This document shows positions 13,141-26,600 of a stretch of 64,000 nucleotides of DNA, in pieces. The notes under the pieces are model-generated. The model made no database searches. It saw only the letters and a list, made by a program, of their open reading frames with translations, and was not told the DNA's origin. Both the position numbers and the translations under genes were made by a program. The DNA comes from Phorcus lineatus (lineage: Eukaryota > Mollusca > Gastropoda > Trochida > Trochidae), in the NCBI GenBank assembly GCA_921293015.1, contig OV121081.1, positions 48,881,877 through 48,945,876 of the forward strand, given 5' to 3'. Numbering within the stretch: position 1 is the stretch's first letter; every line of letters starts with the position of its first letter.

Positions 13141-13171
<31 letters not shown>
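12919..13171 (+). mobile_element. LINE 3' fragment (CR1/L2-like reverse transcriptase C-terminus, 3' tail, ATT repeat)
   Basis: Frame 12919-13077 reads MGDRALAFAAHVFWNNLP, then a SFKSALKTFLFRQSLP end and TAA. This matches the common C-terminal pattern of CR1/L2/Rex-like reverse transcriptases (FWN-x-LP ... SFK-x-x-LK-x-x-LF). The 3' tail has GCGCCGTTGAGC and AGGCGCTT, then about ten ATT units at 13141-13171, typical of LINE 3' ends. 5'-truncated and non-functional. Confidence 0.8.
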
Positions 13172-13335
13172 CCCTGATGATCCAGAGTGTGTTGATAATT
13201 CCCCACATATACAATGGATCCAAGGTAGGCTCGATGCAAAAATTTTATTACCTACAGTTGCTGGCCCCGCCTTTTTTCAGTTACCTGATTCAGCTGATGG
13301 ATAAAAGACCAGAAAGGGAGTTGATAAAATTATTA

Positions 13336-15660
13336 TACCCCCGCCTTACAGCGTAAGCGGGGGTATATAGCGTTCATTCTGTCCGTCCGTCCGTCTGTCT
13401 GTCCGTCCGTCACAAATGTTTGTCCGGAGCATATCTCCTAAACTATACATGCTAGCTTCACCAAACTTCATACACTTATCAACCATGATCCCTAGATGTG
13501 CCTTTTGAGGGTTAGACCAACAAATGATTTTTATTTTTTGCAGTTTCCATGGAAACATGACTAAAACAGTGACTCTATGACCAAGTCCTTTGTCCGGAGC
13601 ATATCTCCTAAACTATACATGCTAGCTTTACCAAACTTCATACACTTATCAAACATGATCCCTAGATGTGCCTTTTGAGGGTTAGACTAACAAATGATTT
13701 TTATTTTTTGCGGTTTCCATGGAAACATGACTAAAACAGTGACTCTATGACCAAGTCCTTTGTCCGGAGCATATCTCCTAAACTATACATGCTAGCTTCA
13801 ACAAACTTCATACACTTATCAACCATGATCCCTAGATGTGCCTTTTGAGGGTTAGACCACCAAATGATTTTTATTGTCCCCCGCCGCAACGCGGAACGGG
13901 GGACTATGAATTCAGCGGCGTCTGTACGTACGTACGTACGTCCGGATTCTTGTTAACGCGATAACTCATGAAGCTTAGCACCTAGAGTATTCATATTTAG
14001 TGACAGCTTTCAATGGAGGAAGACTCAGACGCCAGTCGACTTTGGTGACCTTGACGTTATTTTCAAGGTCACCATGAGAAACTCGTGAAGCTTAGCACCT
14101 AGGGTGTTCATATTTGGTGACAGCTTTCAATGGAGGAAGACTCAGACGCCAGTCGACTTTGGTGACCTTGACGTCATCTTCAAGGTCACCACGACACTAC
14201 ATTCGTCCGGATTCTTGTTAACGTGATAACTCATGAAGCTTAGCACCTAGAGTGTTCATATTTGGTGACAGCTTTCAATGGAGGAACACTCAGACGCCAG
14301 TCGACTTTGGTGACCTTGATGTTATTTTCAAGGTCACCATGAGAAACTTTTGAAGCTCAGCACCTAGGGTGTTCATATTTGGTGACAGCTTTCAATGGAG
14401 GAAGACTCAGACGCCAGTCGACTTTGGTGACCTTGACGTCATTTTCAAGGTCACCACGACACTACATTCGTCCGGATTCTTGTTAACGTGATAACTCATG
14501 AAGCTTAGCATCTAGAGTGTTCATATTTGTTGATAGCCTTGAATGGCGGAAGACTCAGACGCTAGTAGACTTTGATGACCTTGACCTCATTTTCAAGGTC
14601 ACCATGACACTTTGACCACTGTGTAATACATTGTTAGCGCGGTATCTCGTAAAGCTTAGGACTTAGGTTTTTTTTATATTTGACAACAGCCTACAACAGT
14701 GGATGACTCAGGCACCAGTGGACTTTAAACGACACTGTCATCACTTTGTAATACATTGTTAACATGATATCTCGTAAAGCTTAACACCTAGAGTGTTAAT
14801 ATTTGGTGACTGCCTTCAAGGGAGGAAGACTCAGACGCCAGTTGACATTTGTGACCTTGACCTCATTTTCAAGGTCACCATGACACTTTTGACTTTGTGT
14901 AATACATTTTTCATGCAATAACGGCGGGGGACATTGCCATGTTAGTGGCAAACACTTGTTTTTTTAGGTTTCCATGGAAACATGACTTAAACAGTGACTC
15001 TATGACCAAGTCCTTTGTCCTTAGCATTTATCCTAATCTATACATGCTATCTTCATCAAACTTCATACACTTATAAAACATGATCCCTAGATGTGATTTT
15101 GAGGGTTAGACCAACAAATGATTTTTTTTTTGCGGTTTCCATGGAAACATGACTTAAACAGTGACAAAGTCCTTTGTACGGAGTATATCTTCATAACTAT
15201 ACATGCTATCTTTACCAAACTTCATACACTTATCAACCATGATCCATTGATGTGCCTTTTGAGGGTTAGACCAACAAATGATTTTTATTTTTTTTGCGCT
15301 TTCCATGGAAACATGACTAAAACAGTGAATTTATGACTAAGTCCTTTGTCCGGAGTATATCTTCTAAACCGTACATGCTATCATCACCAAACTTCATACA
15401 CTTATCCATATTGGTGCGTCTCTTGAGGGTAAGACCAAAAAATTATTTTTATTTTTTGCGTTTTACATGGAAACGTTACTAAAACAATGACTATCTGACA
15501 AAGTGCTTTTTCCTGAGCATATCTCCTAAACTATACATGCTAACTTCAACAAACTTAATACACTTATCAACCATGATCCCTAAGTGAGCTTTTTGAGGGT
15601 AAGACCAACAAAGAAAGCCAGACTATAGTTTGAAGCGGGGGTATGTGAGCTGTGCTCACT
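13336..15660 (+). mobile_element. Pearl/Helitron-like tandem-monomer element (outer), seven ~170-bp monomers
   Basis: The 5' hairpin CCCCCGCC ... AGCGGGGG is followed by a GTCCGTCC microsatellite (13379-13410). Monomers start with TTTGTCCGGAGCATATCTCC at about 13420, 13590 and 13760 (exact 170-bp steps), then diverged ones near 15015, 15168, 15341 and 15500. Each contains the palindrome GTTTCCATGGAAAC. The 3' end near 15630-15660 reads AAGCGGGGGTATGTGAG. Helitron/pearl kinship is from general architecture. A second element is inserted at 13876. Confidence 0.75.
13876..14958 (+). mobile_element. Nested tandem-monomer element with CAAGGTCA sites
   Basis: Starts GTCCCCCGCCGCAACGCGG (hairpin with GGGGGAC), then an ACGT microsatellite. 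The main unit starts TCCGGATTCTTGTTAACG at 13941, 14205 and 14471 (264-266 bp steps), each made of two related subunits. The 3' end is CGGCGGGGGACATTGCC ... CACTTGT. The outer monomer stops at 13875 (TTTTTATT) and resumes at 14959 with TTTTTTTAGGTTTCC, which proves insertion. Each subunit carries TGACCTTGA and TTCAAGGTCA. Confidence 0.75.
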
Positions 15661-17621
15661 TCTTTACTTGTCGTGTAGAGCCTACCATCAATCAAGGTGA
15701 TTACCAGAGAGTTATCAGAACATTTACACAGGATTATGAAGGCTTAGATTGATGCAGTAATGCAGAAATAGCTTTGAAGAGTGTTGTAACACTGGGTAAA
15801 GATACCTCTCTCATGTCAAGGGTATGTGTAAAAATAAGATGGTGTTGGAAAGATTGCTTGAGGGTGGGGCTTCTTGAGATCAGAGTTTTCAGTTTTATGG
15901 TTCGAATTCAGTTATCTGCTGTAGATAATTGTTATACATACATACATAAAGCAAGTAAGGTGCGTCTTCATGCCTGTTACATGAAAACAGTGATACTTTA
16001 AGGTTCATTCACGGCCTCAAGTCTTGTTAGCTTTCACAACTATAAAACAACATGATAAAAGACAATTTTCTTGAATTTGAAAAGACCATCAAACCACTAG
16101 ACTATGAAGCAACTCATGCTTCTTGCATGTGACCAGGGTAAGTGAATAGGTCAAGCTATGTTGTACAAAACGTCAGTCACAAGACTCGTTAACTATTTGA
16201 CTGACACTCATTCATATATGTTGGTTGACCCACTTACTGACCACAGAGATAGTCCTTGTCTTTTTTCATATTTTGATATACATCAGATTGCAGAAGAGAT
16301 TAAGCAGTACAAAAAAATCCAAATAGTTCAAATTGAAGAAGAGGTTGCAGCCTGCAGAAGAGGGTTAGGGGTTAATTATGTATCAGTAGTAGAATTGTTA
16401 GTGATGAGTACACGAGTAGCAATATGTGATGTTATTCAGTTAGTAAATGAAGGTTAGAGGTTGATATACCAGCAGCAGAATATGCCACTACTGGATAAAA
16501 TAATTGCTCAGACGTCACTAAACAATAAGTCTAGCAGTTAAATCAGATTACAGAAAAAGGTTAAAGGTTGGTACGGTCACACTGAAATTTTGTATAGGCA
16601 TATGATCGTTTCTGTTTAAGTTCTCTGATACTCCATATAGATCCTAACCAAACCTTATATATTATGTTCTTTTTTTCTTCATATATTTATCAGTTTTTGA
16701 ACAACTCCTTTGAATGATTTAACAGCTTAATGTGACATAATCTTTTTTCCATAACATGCAAAAATACTCATTCTTGAATCATCACATTTGACAAGCTTAT
16801 TCACCACCAAATGTTTTCAATGAACATTTTGCAGCAGCCTTTGATACATCAGTACAAGCCATTATTACAAGCCAGTTTGTAGGAATGAAGGAACGCGAAT
16901 AAACCAATGCTGTTTTATTCTGACTTCTGACTTTTGACACGTTTCTAGAATAACCTTTGAATAATGTACCTGCTTCTTCATGAAAATCCCTAATTGATAA
17001 CTTTTATTTTTATTTATGATTCTGAAAAATTAGCATAAAATTTATAATTTTCCAGCAATAATTACTGATTAATTCTTTTCAATAAAACAGAATATTGTCT
17101 TATTCATAAAGCAACACGTATCGTAAATCTTTCCGTCAGTCAATGAAGTAAATGAAAGCCATCACTGTAAGACCTGATTACATAACTTTATCCTGGTGAA
17201 AGCCACTCATTGAAGAAACATATATGTGCATGTTGAATAGTTATAACTATTAACCGGAGACCCAACCTAGCTTCATACTATTCTGTCCATTAGCAGTGTT
17301 GATATTCCCTAGAGAAAAGTTTGGAAGTTAGCAATTTCAAGATCATTTTTTGTCTAGTGAAATGATAAAATGAAAACAAACAGAAAGATTACTTGCCAGT
17401 ATGGATCAGGTTTGCATGGGTTGTCAGCCGTGAAATAGGTTGTTCAATTTGCTTAAATGCAAAAAGAAATCGGCTAATACTTGTGTTGTGTTGTTTGGTA
17501 TTGGCCATTGCAAAATTTAGAATTTCATTTCTTGTAATTTGGCCTCTTAGAATAGTTTGATAATTTTCTTGAAACTTATGAATGTTGGTACCTCTTTTTA
17601 ATGTGTTGTCTTCCTCCGCAG
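15661..17621. other. No gene recognised upstream of first visible ORP exon
   Basis: AT-rich, probably the intron before the exon at 17622. A 99-codon open frame at 16158-16457 has no recognisable content and no convincing splice context. Confidence 0.5.
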
Positions 17622-17697
17622 AACATGTCTTCCGGTGCCGATGTTTTCAAGAAATGAGTTCAGTATCTGGAGTATCCTCAAGCAATGTATCGGCAAG
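17622..17697 (+). CDS. OSBPL2: ORP gene, first visible coding exon
   Basis: Acceptor CCGCAG before 17622 and donor GTAGGT after 17697. The first base completes a codon begun in an unseen upstream exon; then 25 codons include [13 protein letters not shown], the lead-in to the lipid-binding domain in ORP1/ORP2 proteins. A long intron of about 8.6 kb follows. Confidence 0.9.
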
Positions 17698-20600
17698 GTA
17701 GGTTGACAGAAGATTGCTGGTGTACACTAAGAATGACCATTGGTCATCCCACTATTGGTCAGTCAAAGTGTAGGTTACAATTGTCTAAATACCGTCTCAC
17801 TTTGAAAATTTGTCCTGAATAGAATTCAATATGATAAATGAGATATACTGAATTAACAATATGAAAAGCAATTTAGTGCACCGAATTTCTTCAAGGTCAC
17901 TTTTATGATAGAAGTGTATTTGTAAATAGTTCCTACTGACAATTTGTGTGTGTCACCTTTTCTACAATAGAAGTTGCAAGTTTCAATTTTGAAAATTTGA
18001 GTGAACTTTCTAATAAAAACATGTAATAACTTGCTTCCGTAGGGAGTTGAGGGATGAAACGTAATTGAGGAACCTAAAACCTAGCTTGCACATGACTTCT
18101 GCTTCAGTGACAAAGACTTAATGAAACTCCACTGAATTGCACAGGTTGTATTGCTTCTTTTGAGCAAGGGGTTCAAAGAATGAGAGATAATTAATGAAAA
18201 GGGTGCTCTGTAAGTAAGCCCTTTGTAATAACCCATGAGACTAACTCAGATTCTAAAAAATTGTTTTAATTGTTTGCAATTTCATGAAATAGGAGGTTCA
18301 GTAAATCGTAAAGTCAGGTCCTGAAAAGAATTACTCTTGCTGGCAGAGGGTCAAGTTTTTAGACAATATTTAAAGTAGAATTGGTGAGTTGTGCATTGGG
18401 GAAAACTTGAAAGGCTCATAAGGCTAGGCTACATCAGTAGTCAAATATGAGATTTTCATAATATTCAGTTTTATTTCCATTTCAGTTATATCAGAAAATT
18501 CTAAAACTTGTTCATACATAAGGCCTACTTCTTGTGAAATCTTTCATTAGTTTTATCACATTCATACATGTATCAGATGTTTATTTCAGTTTTCTCGTGT
18601 TTTCTTGGTCAATGGTACAATATGAAATGTGGAACAGTAGCCTTCAAATGAATTTACAGCAGCATTTCCAGTTCGGTTGAGAATAAGCAACACTTAACTT
18701 CCTCTTTTTATTTCATTTATATCTTTTCTACATGGCATAAGAGATTGACTGGATCAAATTTGTCTATCTTTGAAAATTATGAGTTGAACTAGAACTCATC
18801 ATGATGAATCTATGATATTTGTGTAAGCTGATGAAATCTATACATAAAGTAACCTTTCACAGGGTTCAGAACTGTTAGGATATATGGAGGCCATTGCATG
18901 AAGTTCCACGCACAGGTTGTCTTCTTTGATGGAAGAGCAAATTTCTCTCAATTCTTATCTTATTCTTATACCGATATGATTATATGATACATAATTGACT
19001 TATTTCTGTGTGGGGAAATCAAACTGATAGTGACCTAATTTACAATTACACATGATTGATTTAATTCTGTTCAGGGAAATCAAGATGATTGTACATGCTT
19101 GAGGAATCGATTATCGATGTCTGCAAGTATAGGACCATTCTTACTCAAAACAGGCTTTGCTACAGAACCAGACAGCTCAATCAGTCCCTGGCATGAACAG
19201 GATGAAGGGACATCATGACACAGATAAAAATATGGAGCATAACATCGTATTCTAACAGGCTTTAAGTGCTCTATTAGCTTATAATGACTTGATCTTTCTG
19301 TCTGTAAACCTGTTAACTTTCACATTTAAAACACATTTTTGAAAACCAACTGGCTCCTTAGAACTTACATCTTGTGTCCAGTTGCCTTGGCCATAGGGAT
19401 TTATTTTTTAGTTGGACATTTGATGACTCATAGGTTTCTAAACCGAAATCATTTGTCAACAAGAAATCATCAATGGGGATATGCTTTAAAGTTTTGTGTG
19501 AAGGTCGACCTTTTCATATAACTACATCTGTATTGATAAGTCATCAGATATATATATGCCATGTCATACAGACCTCTCTATAGCATTAGCAAGCTCACTA
19601 ATTAATTAGTTAATTACTGTTCAGGTCAGGCAAACTCTTAAGTAGCATCGAAGCATAAGTGAATAGATGTGAATGACAGGGTCAAGCAATTCCACATAAT
19701 GCTTAGATAGATATTTATTACTCTCCCGTGTTTGATACGGCAGTGTAATATTTACAGTGTGTAGTTGTGATGTCTCAATGTTAGCACCATTGTCACAATG
19801 GAAGCCATGTCGCAGAGAGGTTAGTTTCGGATCACTATCGGCAACCATGCTTGATTTTTGAGGGCGAGTAATAAACAGAATACTAAACTTCCCACCATTT
19901 AATACTATTCTTATCAAAATCATGAATGATTGGTATTGAACTCGCTTTCTCTCGATCGTTATATGAAATTTTATAAAAATAGTATTAACTTAAGTGGAAG
20001 GTCGCTTTGGTGATGGAGAAAGTAGCATGGACGTTATGCTTGGATTAATATTTGAATATGTATGTATGAAATCTCAATCAGCATAACCAATAAAAGTTAT
20101 GTGTTGTTATAAATAAAGATTTAAGAATTGTGTCTGGTGTCATTGAACAAAATTTTCGGTAGAACCATTTAATTGCATTTACTGAAAATGTGTAAATATT
20201 TTTCTTATCCAGTCTTCCTGTTTCAATTATAATTTCATTCTATCAGACTTTACCAATTATTTTGTTTAGAATATCTCAAAACATAAGAGTTTCGATAGAT
20301 TTGACAAAGTATTTGTTTGCTCTCATGCTCAACATCAAAATCCCCAAAATCATGATCAATATTGACCCAATTCAGAAATAAGCAGGCAACGGTAAGGTAA
20401 TCAAGGAGTTTATAGATTGATTTGACATAATGACAGGTTTATTCTGCTTGTCTGTAATGTAGGACACTACTACAAGCAGAGTAGTAGATGCTGGGAGCAT
20501 ATTGATTGCTGCACAGGCATTAAATATTGAAACTCTTCTCCCGTGTCTCTCACTGTCAGAAAGAAGATTTTTTACATTTTCTTCTATAATACTATTGACG

Positions 20601-23600
20601 TGAAGAATATATTGACGGAATGAAATGAATTTGGAATAGTTGGGAACAAGTTGTTGAGTTTGATATTGAATAGAAAAAAGTCTTTACTCTATTCTTTTAC
20701 ATGCAGGATCTTTGACAGTGTGACTTGAATCTTGAAAGGATGCTTAGAAATTTTAGTTCATCAGGCCGGTATAGGCTTATGGCATAGCCTGTTGACAAAT
20801 ATCCACCAGCAGTACCATAGTTGCACCATTATAGATACACCATTCTCTAAAGAATTGTCCTGCCAGGGGCTCGGCAACTTTGTCTGCAGTAGAGAAGTGT
20901 TCTACACAGTAAGGTTTGGGTTCAATGCTACACTGAATTTTAGCGTAGTACTACTCATGGTTTGAAGGTTTCACCGCAATGCATAGCCACAATAGTAGTG
21001 CGGTCTTTCTCCCTGCATTAATACTAAGCCATAATATAAGTGAAATACTCTTGAAATTTGCGTTAAGTCAGCTCACCTCACCTAAAAAGAAATGCCAGGC
21101 ATATGATAATATTTTATGAAAATCAATTTGCTTGAACATAGACTGTGTACAAAGGCATGTATAGGGCACGCTAAATTTGACAAAATATAACTGGTAACAA
21201 TATGATTCAGGGCTCCAGATAACATGCGTATCTGCGTAAAATATGCATGGCTTATTCATATATACGTACGCATTGATAATTAAATCAATGAGTGACAGAT
21301 ACGCACAACTTTCCAAGTATACGAGTAAGATATTTGTTTACAAGAGTGATTGTGACTTGTCAAAATAAAGTTTCATTTCTACATGTCTGATCTTTACATC
21401 TTGAGTAGTAGCCAACTTGATGCCAACCTGTATGAAAACAAAGATTACCGAGTTTAAATTTTGTCAAAGATAAATCACTCGTTTATTTACAGCTTAAACG
21501 TGTGGAAAATATAATCAACGACTAACATAGAAAAAGATGCTAATTTGGAATGAGGATCGGAAAACGATAAACCTTGAAATACTCATGTATTTTTCATGTG
21601 GTAATTTTACTCCTCAATTTCTATTTTGAGGAGTGAAATACCCCTGAGTCCAAATAATTATCTGGAGCCCTATGAGTTTAGATGGGATAGCCATTTTAAT
21701 AACCAAAATAACACCATGCTATTTTGTCCACATTTATTACAAATGGTCTTCCAGAAAAAAAGGTAAAATGAAAGGACAAAAAGGTTGAATTTATATTTAT
21801 ATCTTGTGTAAATTTAGATTGAATTTCAGAAGACTGTTGTGAGTTCTAGATGTGAGTGGAAGCTAATGCGGGGACTATGAGCCCGTGTAGATTCATTGTG
21901 TGCTGAACTCACTGCTGTCAGTGGTTCAGATATTGGGAGGAATGTTCATGTCTACTCTCATATCACTGACAGGATAAAAGCACTCCTTTTCAAACCATTC
22001 AGTTAGGCTTGCCAAGGCTCTGAAATAGTATCTGAAAACAATTTACAATTTTGTAAGGAGAAAAACTATCACCGAAAGCAATGTGTTTTGACTTGTGAAA
22101 ATTAATGTTGTGAATCCTTGTGAAATACGTATGGTAATGAAGCATTAGGCTTTTGTTCCTCAAGAAAATTTGAAGGACAATATTTGTCAAGAGACTCATA
22201 GACAGTCGAAGGATAGGCTCCTGGTGGCAAATATGTAAATTTCTCTTGTTATGTTATCATGATTAAGTTTTGTCTTTGCCAGGGGATTCATGTCTAGCCA
22301 GCAATCTAATGTAGATAAGAGAATGATTGAACAGGCTATCATAAGTATGGATCTTTTCCTAGAGCTAAATGGACATAAAGAGAACAAGTTCCTTGGATAA
22401 ATCGATGGCTGATGTAAAGGCAAAAGGCAGGGACTTGCCGTGGTGTTATTGGAAAATTTGGAGTTATTGATCTGCTTGATTTATGCAGGTTGTTCCGTCA
22501 CATGACCAATATTTTCAAATTAATGATGCTGAGGGTCACACATTCTGTTCTTAGAGTGGAACTGCCGCCAAGAGCAGCGGGCCAAAGTTTGATGTTGGGA
22601 TAATATTTGTGTAGATAGGGGTCACTTCAGCGACCTGCGCCTTGCTCAAGGGAGAAGTTCAATCGCAAAGGAAACTAAATTTAGTAGAAAATTGATTTCT
22701 GGAGCCTCAGTCCGGTTGCAAAAGGGAACAAATTTGGGCCAATCAATTTTGTGTGTAAGCTCGCATCTTAGGTGTGATAAATCATTTGGCGGACACGGAG
22801 TGTGAAGAGTTGGTTGGACCTCCCGGTGGTTTCAGCGCTGGTTGTTGATTGCTTTGTTTCAGGCTGATGGCAATACGGAGATTCAAATCTTGAAATCACT
22901 CTCTTTCTTCATAAAAGAACCATTTCAATATTACTAAATAAGAACTGAATCCATTACTTCATCAAGCTGTCTGTTGAACAGCAGCTCACAATACGCATAA
23001 TTAGAGAGGTGTTAAATGTTTAAAGTCCTTCAATCAATACTGTGAAATAATCATTTTGAAGATATCTAGACATTAAAAGGAATAATGTCTTGTGTCCGAA
23101 TCTTGATTGGTTAATATCAATTTATTGATCCAGTCATCTAGATTGATTGGTAAACACATTTAGGAATCAAAAGGATTGATTGATGAACCATGCAAGATGA
23201 AAACTTGATTATGTCATAAACCTGGCTATCAAGTATATTATGGGATTAATCATGCCGTTGGATAACTTGTAACCAATCCTTTCTTCTGAATAAATGTGTT
23301 AAAATAAAAATCATGCCATTTGTCTTTTTATATAATCTTAGATAATCATCTTCAGGTAATCAGACAACTACTCTCCATGTGTGATAACATGTAAAGACTT
23401 TAAAAAATGATTAGACTTTGAATTAGACTTAACAGAACTAAAATGTTTGTAGAACCAAAACATTATCAATAACTCTAGAAATATTTTCTGTGTAGTACTT
23501 TTGCTTATCATTAACAATTTTCTACTATGCTTCCATTGGTTAAAAAATCAAATTCATTTTTGGTTAAGACCAAGTATAATCATCCTTATCAAAATGTCAT

Positions 23601-26600
23601 ACCTTAGAATAAACAATTCTCGTGATTTTTTAAAGCAGACTTCTAAAACGCAATTCAAAAGAGTAACTCTTAAGACTTCAAAGCATCAATCGAAAAGCCT
23701 TATTGACTAACACACAAGAGTGATTGATTGGTCAAGATTCCGTTAGACTGATGCATGGATAGTGATTGGATGGAAGGACAACAGACCAAATCATTGATTG
23801 AGAGCACTTTTGTCTCAGTGAAGTGCTGACCGAGATCCGAGCCAAGTTTGTCTCACATCTGAAGTTTGCGGGGCCAAGCTAATTGGATAGCTGTGTCCTT
23901 CTATACTAAGATCCTGATTGTTGACAAAGGTTTCTCCTCTGTGATGCACTTTCCAGTAGAGTTAACTGTGCCAAACCAAATATAATTACCTTTATAATGA
24001 AAGCAATTATATAAGGGTATATATATATATCTGTGCACTGTAAATTGGGTTCTGGATAGTTTTCCTGGTAATCTTTTAGTGGTTCCATTTAGCCATTTGT
24101 CTTTGGTACTTAACCATTTCCTTGCAGATTATTGTAATATCAATTAGATGCCTTACCATGATTTATAATGAAGAAAAAGGAATTGATAGGTTGCTGATAA
24201 AATAAAACCTTAATAACTTTGACAATATGTAATTAATGAACATAAACCTATTAATGACGTAATTGTTTCAAAGCTTTGGATTGTCCAGCTTTTCAGCTCT
24301 ATGCCCATTAGGCCAGATCTGCATATGAATTTAATAATGAAACAAATAATCATCCAGAATCTGCTTAGTTTTCACATTTGTCTCATCCAGAACTGCATCT
24401 GCAAAACTAATTTTGCTAGAAGGTGCACTGCACCTAGAGGATCAAAGTTTGTATCCCCTGCCGCTATTTTATGGGTGTGCAGGCATTATCAGTTAAACCT
24501 ATGAACAACCTCTCTGAAATCCATGGGCTTAGCATTTTAGAATAATGTATTGGTTTCAGAGAGATGTATTTCTACAAGTATTTGGTAATGATATGAATTT
24601 TTATCTCTTTGGCATATATAAAAATCTAAATTTGGTGACTGTCAAAACCATGATTGTTGCCATTTCATTACCTTCAAACCAAGATAATTAATTGATTATA
24701 TTAGTGTTTAGCTTTACAGATATATGCAAAACATGATAGGCCACAATTAAGGATTCTATATTAATTATATGCCAGACTCTTAAATGATTTTGTTAGTTTT
24801 ATTGTTATTTGGAGTTTTGGTCTTGAATAAATTTCAAGAGTATTTCACTTAACATGGCACAACCTTTATCATAGCAGGGAAACATTTATGATACAGCGAT
24901 TTGGCTATGCAGTCTTTGAACTGGAATATGTGACCTAGGGGTAGAAATGCTCTTATTTCCAAATTGCAACAAAAGCTTATTGTGAGCAGAAGAGTTCTCA
25001 ACTGAAGACTACATTGTCAAACTCCTTGCAGGATTAGCTTCCCATGGATCCTTTGTCTCAATGTACTTAATGTTGCCAACATTTAGTCTGGTGTGAAATT
25101 AGACCTAAGCGTGATTTGCTATTTATGTCAGACTGCTCAGTGCTAGAAGATATAACTTAAAGTCATTGTCTCATTTTTGCAAGGCAAATTGTAATGCATG
25201 CCGGACAAATAGTTCACCACTCACAGAAATCTTTCCCCTGACGTTTGCAACAATTTTCAGAACTCTGCAGGCATTCTAGCCCTCAATAATTAAGTTCAAA
25301 CTACCCTACCCTACCCTAATATTACGTGTTTGGCGAGCGTTAGTCCTTACCCCGTCATTTCGCTAAGGCCGTGACGAAGAACACATAAAATTTCCCAGCT
25401 GAATATCCAATTTAAATAGCTAATAGCTTACCCTTTTTCAAATACAGAAATAACAAAAAGGTGGTAAACTCAATTAAGAACGCGTCTTTCATAAGTATCG
25501 GCGCTGCAATTACTAGATTTCCGGTGTTTCGCACTCGCGATGGGATTGCACTTGATTCGGTACCTCATCGGTCTGAAACGGCATACGCCTATAAGCTACT
25601 TCATCCAAAACTGTAAAACGGGCATAGAAATGAAAATCTTTGCAAACGCGACAGGAAATATTTGTGTTAGTGATCAGATTTTGTTCGTGAAGAATATTTA
25701 GTTCAGTTTAGTTGCCTTACAAAAATGAGACTATGACTTTAACTAATTTTGAACATAGACAATCATGTGTCACCAGGCTAAGAGGTTTCAACAGTGTCAA
25801 ATGCTTAAAATTGACTCTTGATACTCAAATGAGTTTTAGATTGGTAGTACTGTAGGTGATGAATAATATTCAAAAGAAACATTGAGAGAAGTTGGAAATT
25901 CAAATTAATTATATTTGTGAAAACTTCATTGTCTTTACATTGTATTGTAGGATTTTTTTAGGTTAAAAACTGCAAGGTTTGCATAATGTCAAAATCATAC
26001 GTAGTATGAATACAATCCAGAATACAATCTTCAAATTGATTTGGAATTTTTTTTTCATTGCACTTGTAGAGTAGTTTTCAACTTTATCAGAAATGTTTCT
26101 GACAGAATATTACAATTTAGAAAATGTGTCAAAATTTTAATTCTATTAAAAATTTTAATTCTCAACTTGGTTTTAAACTTATATCTTGGTTCCCAGTTGA
26201 CTTAAACAGATTTTAGTTGAATCCAATTTCAAAAAAACATCTAAGACTTACACCATTAACATTCTTTTTTATTGCAAGACTATTGCTCGTTTGTTATGTA
26301 GTGCGAGGTTTTTCAAAGATGTATTTTTTTGCAGGAATTGTCAAAGATCACAATGCCAGTGATATTCAACGAGCCAATCAGCTTCATCCAACGAATCACT
26401 GAGTACATGGAGTACAGCTATCTATTGGACGAGGCCGCCCGGCAGTCGGACCCTGTCAAGCGGATGCAGGTAGGGGAGACAACTCTTGTTTAACTAGTTT
26501 TAATTTCAGGCAAATAAAGGTCATTTTGGGCTCCACATTGTTGCCTTAAAATTTGTCTACCGATCCATCCCACATAATAGAGGGAAATCTTCAATAGTTA

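Larger units (their letters stand above)
17698..26334 (+). other. Long intron 1 (visible) of the ORP gene
   Basis: 8.6 kb between exon 1 (donor GTAGGT) and exon 2. It holds a SINE at about 20862-21081, a hAT-like non-autonomous element at 21208-21671 and a minus-strand SINE remnant near 24838-24900. A less AT-rich stretch at 22490-22860 looks unlike its surroundings, as does 25310-25640, which starts with three CCCTA units. No further exon was identified. Confidence 0.7.

Noticed and set aside
16158..16457. 99-codon + strand frame before the first visible ORP exon
   Set aside because: No family resemblance, no good splice sites, and not the sequence expected upstream of the ORP domain.
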